This document shows, in pieces, positions 44,674 to 54,000 of a DNA stretch of 64,000 nucleotides. The notes beneath the pieces were generated by a model. The model saw only the letters and a program-made list of their open reading frames with translations, did not search any database and was not told where the DNA came from. Position 1 is the stretch's first letter; each line of letters begins with the position of its first letter. Origin of the DNA: Lacinutrix sp. 5H-3-7-4 (GTDB taxonomy: Bacteria > Bacteroidota > Bacteroidia > Flavobacteriales > Flavobacteriaceae); NCBI RefSeq assembly GCF_000211855.2, contig NC_015638.1:868001-932000 (forward strand), read 5' to 3'. The position numbers and the translations under genes were made by a program.

Positions 44674-45147
44674 ATGAAAAAACTACTATTACTACTTTTA
44701 ACCACAGGATTCCTTGCTTCATGCGGAACTCCAAAAGTTGTAAGACAATCTGAAAAAACTATTAAAGGTCAATGGGTTCTTAATTCTATAAATTATAGCG
44801 AACCTGGGACATACAATGTAAAATTACTAAACGATACATCTAAAGAATGTTTCGAGCAAAGTACTTGGCAATTTATACCAAATAATAATACGGGTATATA
44901 TAGTATTGTAAACAGTACTTGCGATACTGGAGATCGTAATTTTATTTTTACTATTCAAGAAACCGATGAAACTACTGGCCTTTATCACTTTCTATTAAAA
45001 CCAACCAACGCAAAAGGTAAAAGTGAATTCAATCAAGGATTTAGATTAAAGTTGTCTCAACTATCAGACCTAGCCATGCAATGGCAACAAACCGTAAATG
45101 TAGATGGAAAACCATTTACAATTAATATGAACTTTTCAAAACTATAA
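44674..45147 (+). CDS. Lipocalin-like lipoprotein
   Basis: A 157-aa lipoprotein. The lipobox LASC places the lipidated Cys at 17. The mature part starts after a short linker with IKGQWVLNSINY and continues with beta strands (STWQFIPNNNTGIYS, FIFTIQE, LYHFLLKP), which resembles lipocalin-like proteins of Bacteroidota. Ligand unknown. It lies 5 nt before the OmpA-family gene, so they are co-expressed and probably both envelope components. Confidence 0.8.
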   Translation: MKKLLLLLLTTGFLASCGTPKVVRQSEKTIKGQWVLNSINYSEPGTYNVKLLNDTSKECFEQSTWQFIPNNNTGIYSIVNSTCDTGDRNFIFTIQETDETTGLYHFLLKPTNAKGKSEFNQGFRLKLSQLSDLAMQWQQTVNVDGKPFTINMNFSKL

Positions 45148-45152
45148 AAACT

Positions 45153-45860
45153 ATGAAATCAACAATATATAAAATATCTACAGCTATACTAACCGTTATG
45201 GTAGTACTTTCTATGTCAAGCTGTAGCTCTGTAAAAAATGCAAATAACAAACAAAAAGGTGGCGTAATTGGAGCTACTGGTGGAGCCATTCTAGGAGCCA
45301 TAATAGGTAATAACGTTGGTAAAGGAGGTAATGGCGAATTAGGTGCCGTTATTGGTGGCGTTGTTGGCGGTGGCGCTGGAGTACTTATTGGTAGCAAAAT
45401 GGATAAACAAGCACAAAAAATTGAAGAAGAAATTCCTGGAGCTGAAGTTGAACGTGTAGATGATGGAATTGTTGTAACTTTTGATGAAAACAGTGGTGTG
45501 TATTTTGATACCGCTAAGTATAATATTAATGCTGCTTCACAAGCAACCTTAAGTAAATTAATAGGCGTATTTCGTGAATATCCAGATACTAATATTTTAG
45601 TAGTTGGTCACACAGATAGTGTTGGTAGCGAAGACAGTAACATGACACTATCTAAAAATAGAGCTTACGCAGTTACAAACTACCTTACTAATCAAGGAAT
45701 TAGTAACGCTAGAGTAACTACAAATTGGTTTGGAGAAGGACAACCTACAAATGACAATAGCACAAAAGAAGGAAGAGCGAAAAACAGACGTGTAAATATT
45801 GCCATTGTCCCAAACCAAAAAATGATTGATGAAGCAAAAACTCAGTCTGGAGAAAACTAA
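45153..45860 (+). CDS. OmpA-family lipoprotein with glycine-zipper domain
   Basis: A 235-aa outer-membrane lipoprotein: lipobox MSSC (Cys24); a glycine-zipper segment (about 36-82, GGVIGATGGAILGAIIG ... GGVVGGGAGVLIGSKMD) that can pack into the membrane; then a C-terminal OmpA-like peptidoglycan-binding domain (about 110-225) with VVGHTDSVGSED and the NRRVNIAIVP end. It tethers the outer membrane to the cell wall. It is the second gene of a two-gene operon with the lipocalin-like protein; a terminator follows. Confidence 0.93.
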   Translation: MKSTIYKISTAILTVMVVLSMSSCSSVKNANNKQKGGVIGATGGAILGAIIGNNVGKGGNGELGAVIGGVVGGGAGVLIGSKMDKQAQKIEEEIPGAEVERVDDGIVVTFDENSGVYFDTAKYNINAASQATLSKLIGVFREYPDTNILVVGHTDSVGSEDSNMTLSKNRAYAVTNYLTNQGISNARVTTNWFGEGQPTNDNSTKEGRAKNRRVNIAIVPNQKMIDEAKTQSGEN

Positions 45861-45910
45861 AAAACTTTTACATTTTCTTATTGAAAATTAAAAAGAGATA
45901 AATATATTAC

Positions 45911-45944
45911 AAGACCTTATTAACAAATAATAAGGTCTTTTTTT
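45911..45944 (+). terminator. Terminator abutting the tex start codon
   Basis: AAGACCTTATT and AATAAGGTCTT form an 11-bp stem with a 7-nt loop and a seven-T run. The T run ends at 45944 and the tex ATG is at 45945. Confidence 0.75.
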
Positions 45945-48065
45945 ATGCTTTTAAAATACATTACTTCTCGAACAAAAATTAACGAGAAATCTGTTAAAAA
46001 CACGATAGAATTATTAAATCAAGATGCTACAATTCCTTTTATATCAAGATATAGAAAAGAAGCTACTGGAAATCTAGATGAAGTACAAATTGGTGACATT
46101 GTTAAATATAAAGAAGCATTTGAAACTTTAGAAAAAAGAAAAATTGCCATATTAAAAGCAATTGAAGAACAAAATCTTTTAACCGAAACATTAAAAGCAA
46201 AAATTCAAGCTTGCGTAGACTTAACAACTCTTGAAGACTTATATCTACCCTACAAAAAAAGTAGAAAAACCAAAGCCGAAAAAGCACGCAAAAATGGTTT
46301 AGAGCCTTTGGCAAAAATTATTATGAGTCAAAATGCAAACGACATAGAGTCTATTGCGTTTAAGTATATAAAAAACGACGTTAAAACGGCAGACCAGGCG
46401 CTTGAAGGTGCAAGACATATTATTGCAGAGTGGATTAATGAACGTACCGATATTAGAAATAATTTAAGAAACCAATTGCAACGCTATGCAATGATTTCTA
46501 CAAAAGTAGTAAAAGCAAAAAAAGAAGATGATAATGCACAAAAGTTTAGAGATTATTTTGATTGGGAAGAAGCTTTAAACCGTATTCCATCTCATAGATT
46601 ATTAGCCATTTTAAGAGCTGAAAAAGAAGGTTTTATTAGAGTAAAAATTGACATTGACAAAATAAAAGCTTTAGAGAATATAGACAGGAAACTTATAAAA
46701 AGTAATAATGCCTGTGCAGACCAAATAGAATTAGCCATTAGTGATGCATACAAACGTTTACTATTTCCATCTTTAAGTAATGAAGCGCTACAAAATGCAA
46801 AAGAAAAAGCAGATGCTTCTGCAATTTCTGTGTTTGCAAAAAACTTAAAACAACTGTTACTAGGTTCTCCACTAGGTGAAAAACGCGTTCTTGCAATAGA
46901 TCCCGGATTTAGAACCGGCTGCAAACTTGTATGTTTAGATGCGCAAGGTACTTTATTACATAACGAAACAATATATCCACATCCACCAAAAAGCGACACA
47001 ACAGGATCAATAAAAAAAATAGCCTCTTTAACCGAGGCTTATAAAATTGAAGCCATAGCAATAGGTAATGGCACTGCATCAAGAGAAACAGAAGCTTTAG
47101 TAAAAAAAGTACATTTTAAAAATGATGTTCAAGTATTTGTGGTTAGCGAAGCTGGAGCAAGTATTTATTCTGCATCAAAAATTGCACGAGACGAGTTTCC
47201 TAATTACGATGTAACAGTACGTGGCTCTGTTTCTATTGGGCGACGTTTACAAGATCCATTAGCAGAACTTGTAAAGATTGATGCCAAATCTATTGGTGTT
47301 GGACAATACCAACATGATGTAGATCAAGCTAAATTACAAAAACAACTTGATCTTGTTGTTGAAAATTGTGTAAACAGTGTAGGTGTTAATATTAATACTG
47401 CTAGTACTTCTTTATTAAGTTATGTCTCTGGTATTGGACCTAAATTAGCCGAAAATATATTTAACTATCGCAATCAAAATGGTGCTTTTAAAACTAGAAA
47501 CGATATAAAAAAAGTACCACGGTTAGGTGGTAAAGCTTTTGAACAAGGCGCTGCATTTTTAAGAATTAAAAAAGGTACTAATGCATTAGATGACTCGGCA
47601 GTACATCCAGAAAGTTATAAAATAGTCGAAAAAATGGCTAAAGAATTAAAGGTTTCAATTAATGATTTAATTGGTAACAAATCACTACTTCAAAAAATAG
47701 ATTTAAAAAAATATTGTACAGATACTGTTGGGTTATTAACCTTAGAAGATATTATAAAAGAACTTGAAAAACCAGGGCTAGATATAAGAGAGACAGCTAA
47801 AGTTTTTTCCTTTAATCAAAATATTAAAACTATAAACGATTTGGTTAGTGGACAATTATTACCAGGTATTGTAAACAACATTACAAATTTTGGTTGCTTT
47901 GTAGATGTTGGTATAAAAGAAAGTGGTTTAATACACGTGTCTAACTTATCTGATAGTTTTGTAAAAGATGTAAATGAGCATGTACACTTACATCAACAAG
48001 TTATTGTAAAAGTCTTAGAAGTTGATGTTTCTAGAAAACGAATACAATTAAAACTACATAAATAA
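45945..48065 (+). CDS. tex: Tex-family RNA-binding transcription accessory protein
   Basis: A 706-aa cytosolic nucleic-acid-binding protein related to eukaryotic Spt6. The start MLLKYITSRTKINEKSV and IPFISRYRKEATGNLDE are family-typical. The YqgF/RNase-H-like domain (about 305-440) has LAIDPGFRTGCKLV. Helix-hairpin-helix motifs follow (VNINTASTSLLSYVSGIG). A C-terminal S1 domain ends the protein (about 635-706, GIVNNITNFGCFVDVGIKESGLIH). The ATG directly follows the T run of a terminator-like hairpin, so no room is left for a separate leader. It could be read from a promoter upstream of that hairpin. Confidence 0.95.
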   Translation: MLLKYITSRTKINEKSVKNTIELLNQDATIPFISRYRKEATGNLDEVQIGDIVKYKEAFETLEKRKIAILKAIEEQNLLTETLKAKIQACVDLTTLEDLYLPYKKSRKTKAEKARKNGLEPLAKIIMSQNANDIESIAFKYIKNDVKTADQALEGARHIIAEWINERTDIRNNLRNQLQRYAMISTKVVKAKKEDDNAQKFRDYFDWEEALNRIPSHRLLAILRAEKEGFIRVKIDIDKIKALENIDRKLIKSNNACADQIELAISDAYKRLLFPSLSNEALQNAKEKADASAISVFAKNLKQLLLGSPLGEKRVLAIDPGFRTGCKLVCLDAQGTLLHNETIYPHPPKSDTTGSIKKIASLTEAYKIEAIAIGNGTASRETEALVKKVHFKNDVQVFVVSEAGASIYSASKIARDEFPNYDVTVRGSVSIGRRLQDPLAELVKIDAKSIGVGQYQHDVDQAKLQKQLDLVVENCVNSVGVNINTASTSLLSYVSGIGPKLAENIFNYRNQNGAFKTRNDIKKVPRLGGKAFEQGAAFLRIKKGTNALDDSAVHPESYKIVEKMAKELKVSINDLIGNKSLLQKIDLKKYCTDTVGLLTLEDIIKELEKPGLDIRETAKVFSFNQNIKTINDLVSGQLLPGIVNNITNFGCFVDVGIKESGLIHVSNLSDSFVKDVNEHVHLHQQVIVKVLEVDVSRKRIQLKLHK

Positions 48066-48071
48066 AATAAA

Positions 48072-48102
48072 AAAAGCATCAACCAAATAAGTTGATGCTT
48101 TT
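48072..48102. terminator. Bidirectional terminator between tex and a convergent gene
   Basis: AAAAGCATCAAC / GTTGATGCTTTT, 12-bp perfect stem with a 7-nt loop, flanked by A and T runs. Confidence 0.8.
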
Positions 48103-48114
48103 GTTTTTGTAACA

Positions 48115-48615
48115 TTACGACGCCTTTTTAATTGCTTCGCGTTTATTTAATTCTGTTTTAACAATTGATTCCCAATTTTCAATTCTTCGAGATTCATAAT
48201 CTTCAGTAAAACCTTCATTGGTGTCATAGAAACAAAGTAATAATGGCGCTTTATTATTAGATTTAAATGATATTTTTAAGTCTAAATTTTTTAACCTTGT
48301 AACCTTATCTCTATCTGTTTTATAGTTTGATATGGACTCGCAAGATTGTATTTCTGAAACATTTATGTTTTTATATATTGCATTTTCATCTTTAAAATGA
48401 ATATATGTAAACACTGTTTTATCTTTGGTTATTCCTATAAATTTGTTGTTCCAAACCTCGGTTTTTTCATATTTATAATTACTAGACTTTATAAGGTTTT
48501 CGGCTTTTTGTTTTGTTTTAGATGTGCTGTTTAGTCCTTTAAAAACAAATATTAAAAAAGGAATTACCACACTTAATACTACTAGTATTGCTAGTAGTGT
48601 AAATGAAATTTTCAT
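48115..48615 (-). CDS. Unrecognised single-pass membrane protein
   Basis: 166 aa from the chosen ATG (MKISFTLLAILVV); an ATG 12 codons upstream adds MIFYTLNLKNKT, which is unlikely. One N-terminal membrane helix (about 2-27) is followed by a 140-residue soluble domain of mixed strands and helices (KYEKTEVWNNKFIGITKD, FTYIHFKDENAIYKNINVSEI, LLLCFYDT). The topology suggests either a periplasmic or a cytosolic domain held by the anchor. I recognise no family. Confidence 0.65.
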   Translation of the reverse strand: MKISFTLLAILVVLSVVIPFLIFVFKGLNSTSKTKQKAENLIKSSNYKYEKTEVWNNKFIGITKDKTVFTYIHFKDENAIYKNINVSEIQSCESISNYKTDRDKVTRLKNLDLKISFKSNNKAPLLLCFYDTNEGFTEDYESRRIENWESIVKTELNKREAIKKAS

Positions 48616-48706
48616 TGTTTTATTTTTTAGATTTAATGTATAGAAAATCAATACAAAACCTTAAAACAAGCTTTTGTATTGCAATAATTTGAGATAAATT
48701 ATTGCT

Positions 48707-49051
48707 TTATGTAAACCAATGAAAAGGATAAATTATTTGTGTTTTAGACAAGCCAACGTTAATGTATTGACTTATGCTTTGATACACTAAATAATGCGCT
48801 TGCTGTTCTTTAAATTCAACATTTAATAAACCTAATTTTTTAAAAAAAGAGTTGTTAGTTTCTGGCTGCGAATTAATAACAATTTCAAGGTTTGAGTTTA
48901 CAATTATACCTTGATATTGAGAAGCTGTGTTTGCTTGGACAGTTTGTTGCGGAAATGATTTTTTTATAGCATTGATAGGGTCACTTTCTGTAGATAAGAA
49001 AGCGAATACACTAAAAAAAAGTGCTATTATTACGTACTTAAACCTTGCCAT
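48707..49051 (-). CDS. Unrecognised small exported protein
   Basis: 114 aa from MARFKYVIIALFF. The alternative ATG eight codons earlier overlaps the -7 element and is rejected. A signal peptide or anchor (about 5-20) is followed by a region of mixed charge with no recognised motif (INAIKKSFPQQT, SNLEIVINSQPE). The mature domain is about 90 residues. Function unknown. Confidence 0.6.
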   Translation of the reverse strand: MARFKYVIIALFFSVFAFLSTESDPINAIKKSFPQQTVQANTASQYQGIIVNSNLEIVINSQPETNNSFFKKLGLLNVEFKEQQAHYLVYQSISQYINVGLSKTQIIYPFHWFT

Positions 49052-49072
49052 TATAAATGCTCTAATAATGTA

Positions 49073-49080
49073 CAAAGGTA
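49073..49080 (-). promoter_or_regulatory. -7 promoter element (TACCTTTG)
   Basis: It matches TAnnTTTG and lies 21 nt before the ATG at 49051, which fixes the start of that small gene. Confidence 0.6.
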
Positions 49081-49145
49081 TACTATAACTTGTTAAGAAG
49101 ATGCTAAAGTTTTTACAAAAAAATTTAAGCTATATAACTAAAGCA

Positions 49146-49523
49146 TTAAAGTGCCTGTAGAAAAACTATTGCTAAAACAAAACATATAAACGGAAGCGCT
49201 ATTAGCAAACCAAAATTATGATTAGGAGCTTTCTTTTTTGTGAATTTTGCATTCATAATTTTTCTTGTTTTCCCATTATATTTCAACCAATTTTTTACAT
49301 GTATAATTATAGCTGCTATAATAAATAATACCCAAACTTTATCACTAGAAATAGCATTATAATTCATTTGATTAAAAAATGCAGCAAAAAAACAGCCTAG
49401 TAAAAAGACTATTGCTATTTGTAATACCGAAGTATATATTAATGCTATAGTATTAGCCTTACGTTTATAACGCAGCTTAAAACGCATAAAAATGGTGTAA
49501 AAAATTTGGTCGAAAACTGTCAT
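49146..49523 (-). CDS. Unrecognised three-helix membrane protein
   Basis: 125 aa with a basic N-terminal stretch (FKLRYKRKAN), then hydrophobic helices at about 27-50 (IALIYTSVLQIAIVFLLG), 62-78 (VWVLFIIAAIIIHV) and 103-122 (FGLLIALPFICFVLAIVF). The arrangement implies a small inner-membrane protein. No family is recognised. The start lies just downstream of the terminator of the DUF5689 gene, so read-through or an unseen promoter must drive it. Confidence 0.6.
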   Translation of the reverse strand: MTVFDQIFYTIFMRFKLRYKRKANTIALIYTSVLQIAIVFLLGCFFAAFFNQMNYNAISSDKVWVLFIIAAIIIHVKNWLKYNGKTRKIMNAKFTKKKAPNHNFGLLIALPFICFVLAIVFLQAL

Positions 49524-49534
49524 CCTTTAAAAGT

Positions 49535-49567
49535 AAAAAACCTGCTAAGTTATTAGCAGGTTTTTTT
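49535..49567 (-). terminator. Terminator of the TonB receptor/DUF5689 operon
   Basis: AAAAAACCTGCTAA / TTAGCAGGTTTTTT, a 14-bp perfect stem with a 4-nt loop. On the minus strand it is followed by T residues. Confidence 0.8.
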
Positions 49568-49587
49568 AATATAATTATTATAAAATA

Positions 49588-50994
49588 TTATTGAGGTGTA
49601 AGTATTTTAACATTACTTAAGTCAATAGTAGAGGAAATAGTTCCATTATTACTATCATAAACAAACGCAATAACTGCATTACCACTTACACTTGATAAAT
49701 CTATTAAACCAGTTGCTTCATATTCGTTGTCAAAAAAGCCATCATTATCTGATAGAGCTACAATTTGATCTGTTCCTATTTCAACCCATGTAAATGTTGA
49801 AGGATCGTTACCTGAAACATAGTCGTTTGAATAATAAGCTTTTAAAGGCTCTCCATTATTAAAAGCATCGGCAATTTCTAAAACTAGTTGCTCACCTTCT
49901 TGTGCATCAAAATCAAAAGATGGAGATACTAAGTAACTTACCATATTTACAATAGTTCCACTTGAGAAAGCTGAAGCACGTGCATAAAAATCATCATTAA
50001 AATCTTGAGCATTCCAAGATGAAGTTCCAACTGTATTATAAACATCCCAACCTGCTAAACCATCTGTAAAATCTTCTTCAAAAACAACGTTAAAATCATT
50101 AATATCGAATGGGTCACATCTTTCTGGATTAGTAAAGTCTATATCGTTTGTTGAGTTTAATACTATTACATTAAAATCGTCTCCAAAATCTCTTGTATAA
50201 ACACCTTTTATAGTTCCAGTACCTTGAGGTAATTGAGCGTTTTTAAAATCTGCAAATGTACTTGTCTGTAAATCTATAGTTCCATCTGTGTCACAGTTTT
50301 TAATTGTTCTAAAACCATCAAATTGATCTGAATCTTCACCTGCATATGTTTTATTTTTATCTGCAACTACTATTTGAGAGTTTGATAATTGTATAAATGT
50401 ATTTTCATCTTCTTCTGATAAATCTTCAACAGCAACCATTTTAGGTATAATTGTAGCTACTTCTGCATCTCTAAGAATAAAGTCTGTATATTCTGGATCT
50501 TCAAGTTGTACAGAACTATCTCCTTCTGCCTTACCTAAAGTGTAAACACCGTTTTCTAAACTAACAGCTAAACCATTAAGTTTAATAAATACTTTTCTAC
50601 CAAAGTTATAGTAACCTCCAAGATCTCCTTGGTTGATTTCTACTTTTAAACCACGTCTAACATCTGATACTGGATCTGTTGCATCTGGTGTGTTTTGGAT
50701 TATTATTTCTTCGAAAAAGTTACCTGCGCTATCATCTGATACTACATAACCTATTGTATATATAGGCGCATCATTTTCTACTGAAAATACACCAACACTT
50801 TCACCATCTGCAACTGCTGCATCGTATGCTGCAACAATATTAGAGAAAGATGTAAATAAACCTAAAGAACTTTCGTCTACTGGTACTACTGTTAAGTCTG
50901 GAGTTGAAAAATCGTCGTCTTCAACACATGAATTTATAAATAGCACAGATACTAAACCTAGTGCTAGTGCTAAAATTTTATTTGTTTTATTCAT
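49588..50994 (-). CDS. DUF5689 lipoprotein with C-terminal anchor-J-like domain
   Basis: A 468-aa surface or periplasmic lipoprotein; lipobox INSC, Cys23. The DUF5689 region (about 30-290) includes IYTIGYVVSDDSAGNFFEEI and GLKVEIN, an OB-fold-like arrangement. The C-terminal choice-of-anchor J type beta-sandwich (about 305-465) has FEEDFTDGLAGWDVYN. It lies 41 nt after a TonB-dependent receptor gene, so the two form an uptake pair analogous to, but not homologous with, SusC/SusD. The likely substrate is a nucleic acid or phosphoester if the divergent exported enzyme is part of the system (inference). Confidence 0.85.
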   Translation of the reverse strand: MNKTNKILALALGLVSVLFINSCVEDDDFSTPDLTVVPVDESSLGLFTSFSNIVAAYDAAVADGESVGVFSVENDAPIYTIGYVVSDDSAGNFFEEIIIQNTPDATDPVSDVRRGLKVEINQGDLGGYYNFGRKVFIKLNGLAVSLENGVYTLGKAEGDSSVQLEDPEYTDFILRDAEVATIIPKMVAVEDLSEEDENTFIQLSNSQIVVADKNKTYAGEDSDQFDGFRTIKNCDTDGTIDLQTSTFADFKNAQLPQGTGTIKGVYTRDFGDDFNVIVLNSTNDIDFTNPERCDPFDINDFNVVFEEDFTDGLAGWDVYNTVGTSSWNAQDFNDDFYARASAFSSGTIVNMVSYLVSPSFDFDAQEGEQLVLEIADAFNNGEPLKAYYSNDYVSGNDPSTFTWVEIGTDQIVALSDNDGFFDNEYEATGLIDLSSVSGNAVIAFVYDSNNGTISSTIDLSNVKILTPQ

Positions 50995-51035
50995 AATAAT
51001 CGTTTTTATTAAATATAAATTTTTCTTTTTAATTT

Positions 51036-53867
51036 TTAAAATCTTACGTAAAAGTTAACAAAATAGTTAATTCCTCTTCCGTACCAATATTTAGAGCCAA
51101 ATACTCTTTCTTCATTAGCATTATCTTCTTGTAATGCTCTATAATCTGCAGTACGACCTTGCTCGTAACCACCTGTTTTATATTCTTTATCTAATAGGTT
51201 ACCTATACTTGCAAAGAAACCTACATACTTATCTCCAATTTTCCAAGATTTTCCACCTACTAAGTTAATTACCATATAGTCTTCAAATTCTTCTTGGCTT
51301 AATAACTCTCTAGCTTCTTCTTCATTATAATCTGTATAGGTATTACCATCGATATCTTGAGTAAAGTATGTTGAACGTGCTAATGGACTTATATCTACAT
51401 AAGTATTAGAGAAAAAGTTTGCTGTTGCACCAAACCACCAGTAATCTGGGTCTCTATATTCAAACCCTATAGAGGCTGCACGTTGTGGTCCACCTGCTAC
51501 TTTATAATCTTTTAAAGCTGTTTTATAGATTTCTCCAGAACGGTTAACTTCATTACCTTGATCGTCTGTGTCTCTAAACTCTTCAGATGTAGAAGTAATG
51601 TATACAAATGGGTTGTTATCGTAAGTGTATTGACCTACAGAAGCAGCTCCTTTTAATTTAATTGTTGGTGTTACTTGTGCTTCTATTCCTAATTCACCAC
51701 CAAGGTGTCTTTTGTCTGCATTGGCAACAGTTTCTTGAATAAATCCTGGTCTGTTACCTTGTGTGAAGTAAAATGATACTTCGTTTGCATCTTCAATTTT
51801 AGTATAAAAACCTGTTAAACGTGCTTTTACAATTGGAGATCTAAATATATAACTTGCGTCTATAGACTTAATTTTCTCTTCTGTTAATTCTACATTGTCT
51901 AAGTTTTCACCTAAAAATACGCCTACATAATCTTGACTTTCTCTTGAGTTAGTATATGTATTTCTTAATGTTGGTGCTTTTGTAATATAACCTCCATTAA
52001 AATCTAATAAGTGTTTACCTGAAATTTTATAAGTAAAACCAGCTTTACCGCTTATTCCTGTAAAATTTAATTTATCTCCTTTTCCAGATGAGTTGTCTAA
52101 ACGTTCTGTACCATCTGCATTTCTATATACTTGGTTTTCATTTTTATATAAACCTTCGCGTTGGTAATCTGTTTTGGTTAAACCTCCAGATAAATAAAAA
52201 TCTATTTTATTGTATTTAAATTGTGCTTGTGCAAATCCTCCAATTTCGTTAGCATATAAGTTATAGTTATATCTAAACTTATCACCTTCTTTAGCAATTA
52301 TTCCTGGATTTAACAAATTGTAATCTGCTTGGCTAAAAGCATCAATATTTGAAATACCTACTGTGCTTCCTAAAAGATCTATAACTTCAGCAAAATTTTC
52401 AGATTTCAATCTTCTGTAATTAACACCTGCATTTAATAAAATGTTTTCGTTAATTTCTGTATTTAAAATTGTATTAGCTGTAAATAATTTATCGTCTGTT
52501 CTATCTTCATATAAAACATATGCAGCAGTATCTCCTGATAAATTATTAGCTTGATTATCTATAAAAATTCTAGTCCAATCTACTTGACCATCATTTAAGA
52601 ATTCTTGTTCTGCTCCATAAGCTGCACCATAATTTGGTCCATCATCATCTATTTGAGATAAGTGGTAACTTGGTAAATCTTGATAATATGCTGGACTTGG
52701 ATTGGTTCCTCCTGGATAATCTAAACGGCTATTACCTACTTTTCCAAATTGGTATCCAATATTTGTGTTTAATTGAGTTTTAGGTGTAATATCCCAAGTA
52801 TGGTTTAACATTAAAATAGGCTCTTCTACCTCTTTAACACGAGAGTTTTTTTTCTCACCGTTTAACCAACCCCAATACTCATTATATTTAATACCTTTTA
52901 AATCGTAAACTTCTTGTGTATTAGCAGAAGACTTACCTCTTCTATTTGGCGCATAAATTGATGTAAAGTTTAAGCTATGCTTGTCGTTAAACTTTTTCTC
53001 TATAGATGCAAAAAATGAATTAGAATCGTATAAAGTTGCATCTTGGAAACCTTCATTTCCCCAACGGCGACCTGCCATAATTGTATATGCCCAACCATCT
53101 TCCATTAAACCAGAGGCGTAACTTGCCATGATACGGTTTGTATAACTTCTATTAGAAGATGAATATGTAATACGGCCACCTTCTCTATAAGATGAAGCTT
53201 TTGTATTAATATTTGTTGTACCTAAAATACCACCAAAGTTATAAGCTGAAGGCTTTAAACCGGTTGTTAATTCCTGATTACGAACAACATCATTTAATCC
53301 ACCCCAATTACTCCATTGTGGTCTACCAGTATCAAATTTATTCATTTTAATACCGTTAATTAAAACTGATCCATTATCTGAGTCTAAACCTCTTACTCTA
53401 AAAAAAGAAGAGCTAAACTCGAAAGCGGCAGTTCTTTGAAAAATGTCTTGTGAAGATGATAATAAACCAGATATATTATCTGATCCACTTGTATCATCAT
53501 TTAATTCATCATCAGATAAAGTGATGGTAAATAAATCTGCTTGACTACCACGATCTACTTCAAGAATCATATCTTGAATATCTACTGTTCTTCCTTCGTT
53601 TACAACAATAGCGTAGCGTTTTGGTAAAAAACCTGGTTTAGAAATTTTAAGCATTTGTTCTCCAAATGGTACTGGAGTTGCGAACTTAAACTGGCCAAGG
53701 CCATCGGTTTTTTCTGTCTGTCCTGTTTCTTCAACAGTAATCGTTACATCTGGAATAGGCTCGTTTGTTACAGCGTCTTTAACGCTTCCTTTTACTATAG
53801 TCTCTTGTGCTACAAGCGAAAAGGTTGAAAACATTCCAAATAAAAAAATAAATAAACTTTTTTTCAT
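51036..53867 (-). CDS. TonB-dependent outer-membrane receptor
   Basis: A 943-aa transporter driven by the TonB/ExbBD system. Signal peptide (about 1-20, ending LVAQ); CarboxypepD_reg-like domain (about 22-95, KGSVKDAVTNEPIPDVTITV); plug (about 120-225, FFRVRGLDSDNGSVLINGI); then a long beta-barrel ending NYFVNFYVRF, with the terminal Phe recognised by BAM. No separate TonB box is obvious. It is the first gene of an operon with the DUF5689 lipoprotein and shares a tight divergent promoter region with the exported EEP-fold enzyme. Confidence 0.93.
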   Translation of the reverse strand: MKKSLFIFLFGMFSTFSLVAQETIVKGSVKDAVTNEPIPDVTITVEETGQTEKTDGLGQFKFATPVPFGEQMLKISKPGFLPKRYAIVVNEGRTVDIQDMILEVDRGSQADLFTITLSDDELNDDTSGSDNISGLLSSSQDIFQRTAAFEFSSSFFRVRGLDSDNGSVLINGIKMNKFDTGRPQWSNWGGLNDVVRNQELTTGLKPSAYNFGGILGTTNINTKASSYREGGRITYSSSNRSYTNRIMASYASGLMEDGWAYTIMAGRRWGNEGFQDATLYDSNSFFASIEKKFNDKHSLNFTSIYAPNRRGKSSANTQEVYDLKGIKYNEYWGWLNGEKKNSRVKEVEEPILMLNHTWDITPKTQLNTNIGYQFGKVGNSRLDYPGGTNPSPAYYQDLPSYHLSQIDDDGPNYGAAYGAEQEFLNDGQVDWTRIFIDNQANNLSGDTAAYVLYEDRTDDKLFTANTILNTEINENILLNAGVNYRRLKSENFAEVIDLLGSTVGISNIDAFSQADYNLLNPGIIAKEGDKFRYNYNLYANEIGGFAQAQFKYNKIDFYLSGGLTKTDYQREGLYKNENQVYRNADGTERLDNSSGKGDKLNFTGISGKAGFTYKISGKHLLDFNGGYITKAPTLRNTYTNSRESQDYVGVFLGENLDNVELTEEKIKSIDASYIFRSPIVKARLTGFYTKIEDANEVSFYFTQGNRPGFIQETVANADKRHLGGELGIEAQVTPTIKLKGAASVGQYTYDNNPFVYITSTSEEFRDTDDQGNEVNRSGEIYKTALKDYKVAGGPQRAASIGFEYRDPDYWWFGATANFFSNTYVDISPLARSTYFTQDIDGNTYTDYNEEEARELLSQEEFEDYMVINLVGGKSWKIGDKYVGFFASIGNLLDKEYKTGGYEQGRTADYRALQEDNANEERVFGSKYWYGRGINYFVNFYVRF

Positions 53868-53890
53868 ACTAGAAATAATAATTGTTTAAG

Positions 53891-53911
53891 GTTAAATTAT
53901 AGTTATTTAAC
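53891..53911. promoter_or_regulatory. Inverted repeat GTTAAAT-N7-ATTTAAC in the TonB receptor leader
   Basis: Perfect 7-bp arms around 7 bp, placed between the -7 element (53918-53925, minus) and the receptor start codon at 53867. It may be an operator or a leader hairpin. Confidence 0.4.
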
Positions 53912-53917
53912 AGCGTG

Positions 53918-53925
53918 CAAACTTA
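53918..53925 (-). promoter_or_regulatory. -7 promoter element (TAAGTTTG) of the first TonB receptor gene
   Basis: It matches TAnnTTTG, 50 nt before the receptor start. It is only 20 bp from the opposing -7 element, so the two promoters overlap. Confidence 0.6.
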
Positions 53926-53945
53926 CATTATTTATTAGAAACATT

Positions 53946-53953
53946 TACCTTTG
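53946..53953 (+). promoter_or_regulatory. -7 promoter element (TACCTTTG) of the EEP-fold enzyme gene
   Basis: It matches TAnnTTTG, 47 nt before the chosen ATG at 54001. Confidence 0.6.
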
Positions 53954-54000
53954 GCAAGCATTTTGTATAAATGAATAACATAAACATAACATTACACCAA

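Noticed and set aside
45262-45390. GGT/GGC-rich tandem repeat
   Set aside because: Explained by glycine-zipper codons of the OmpA-family lipoprotein.
46592-46999. Minus-strand 135-codon frame inside tex
   Set aside because: Opposite the well-conserved Tex YqgF region; no independent support.
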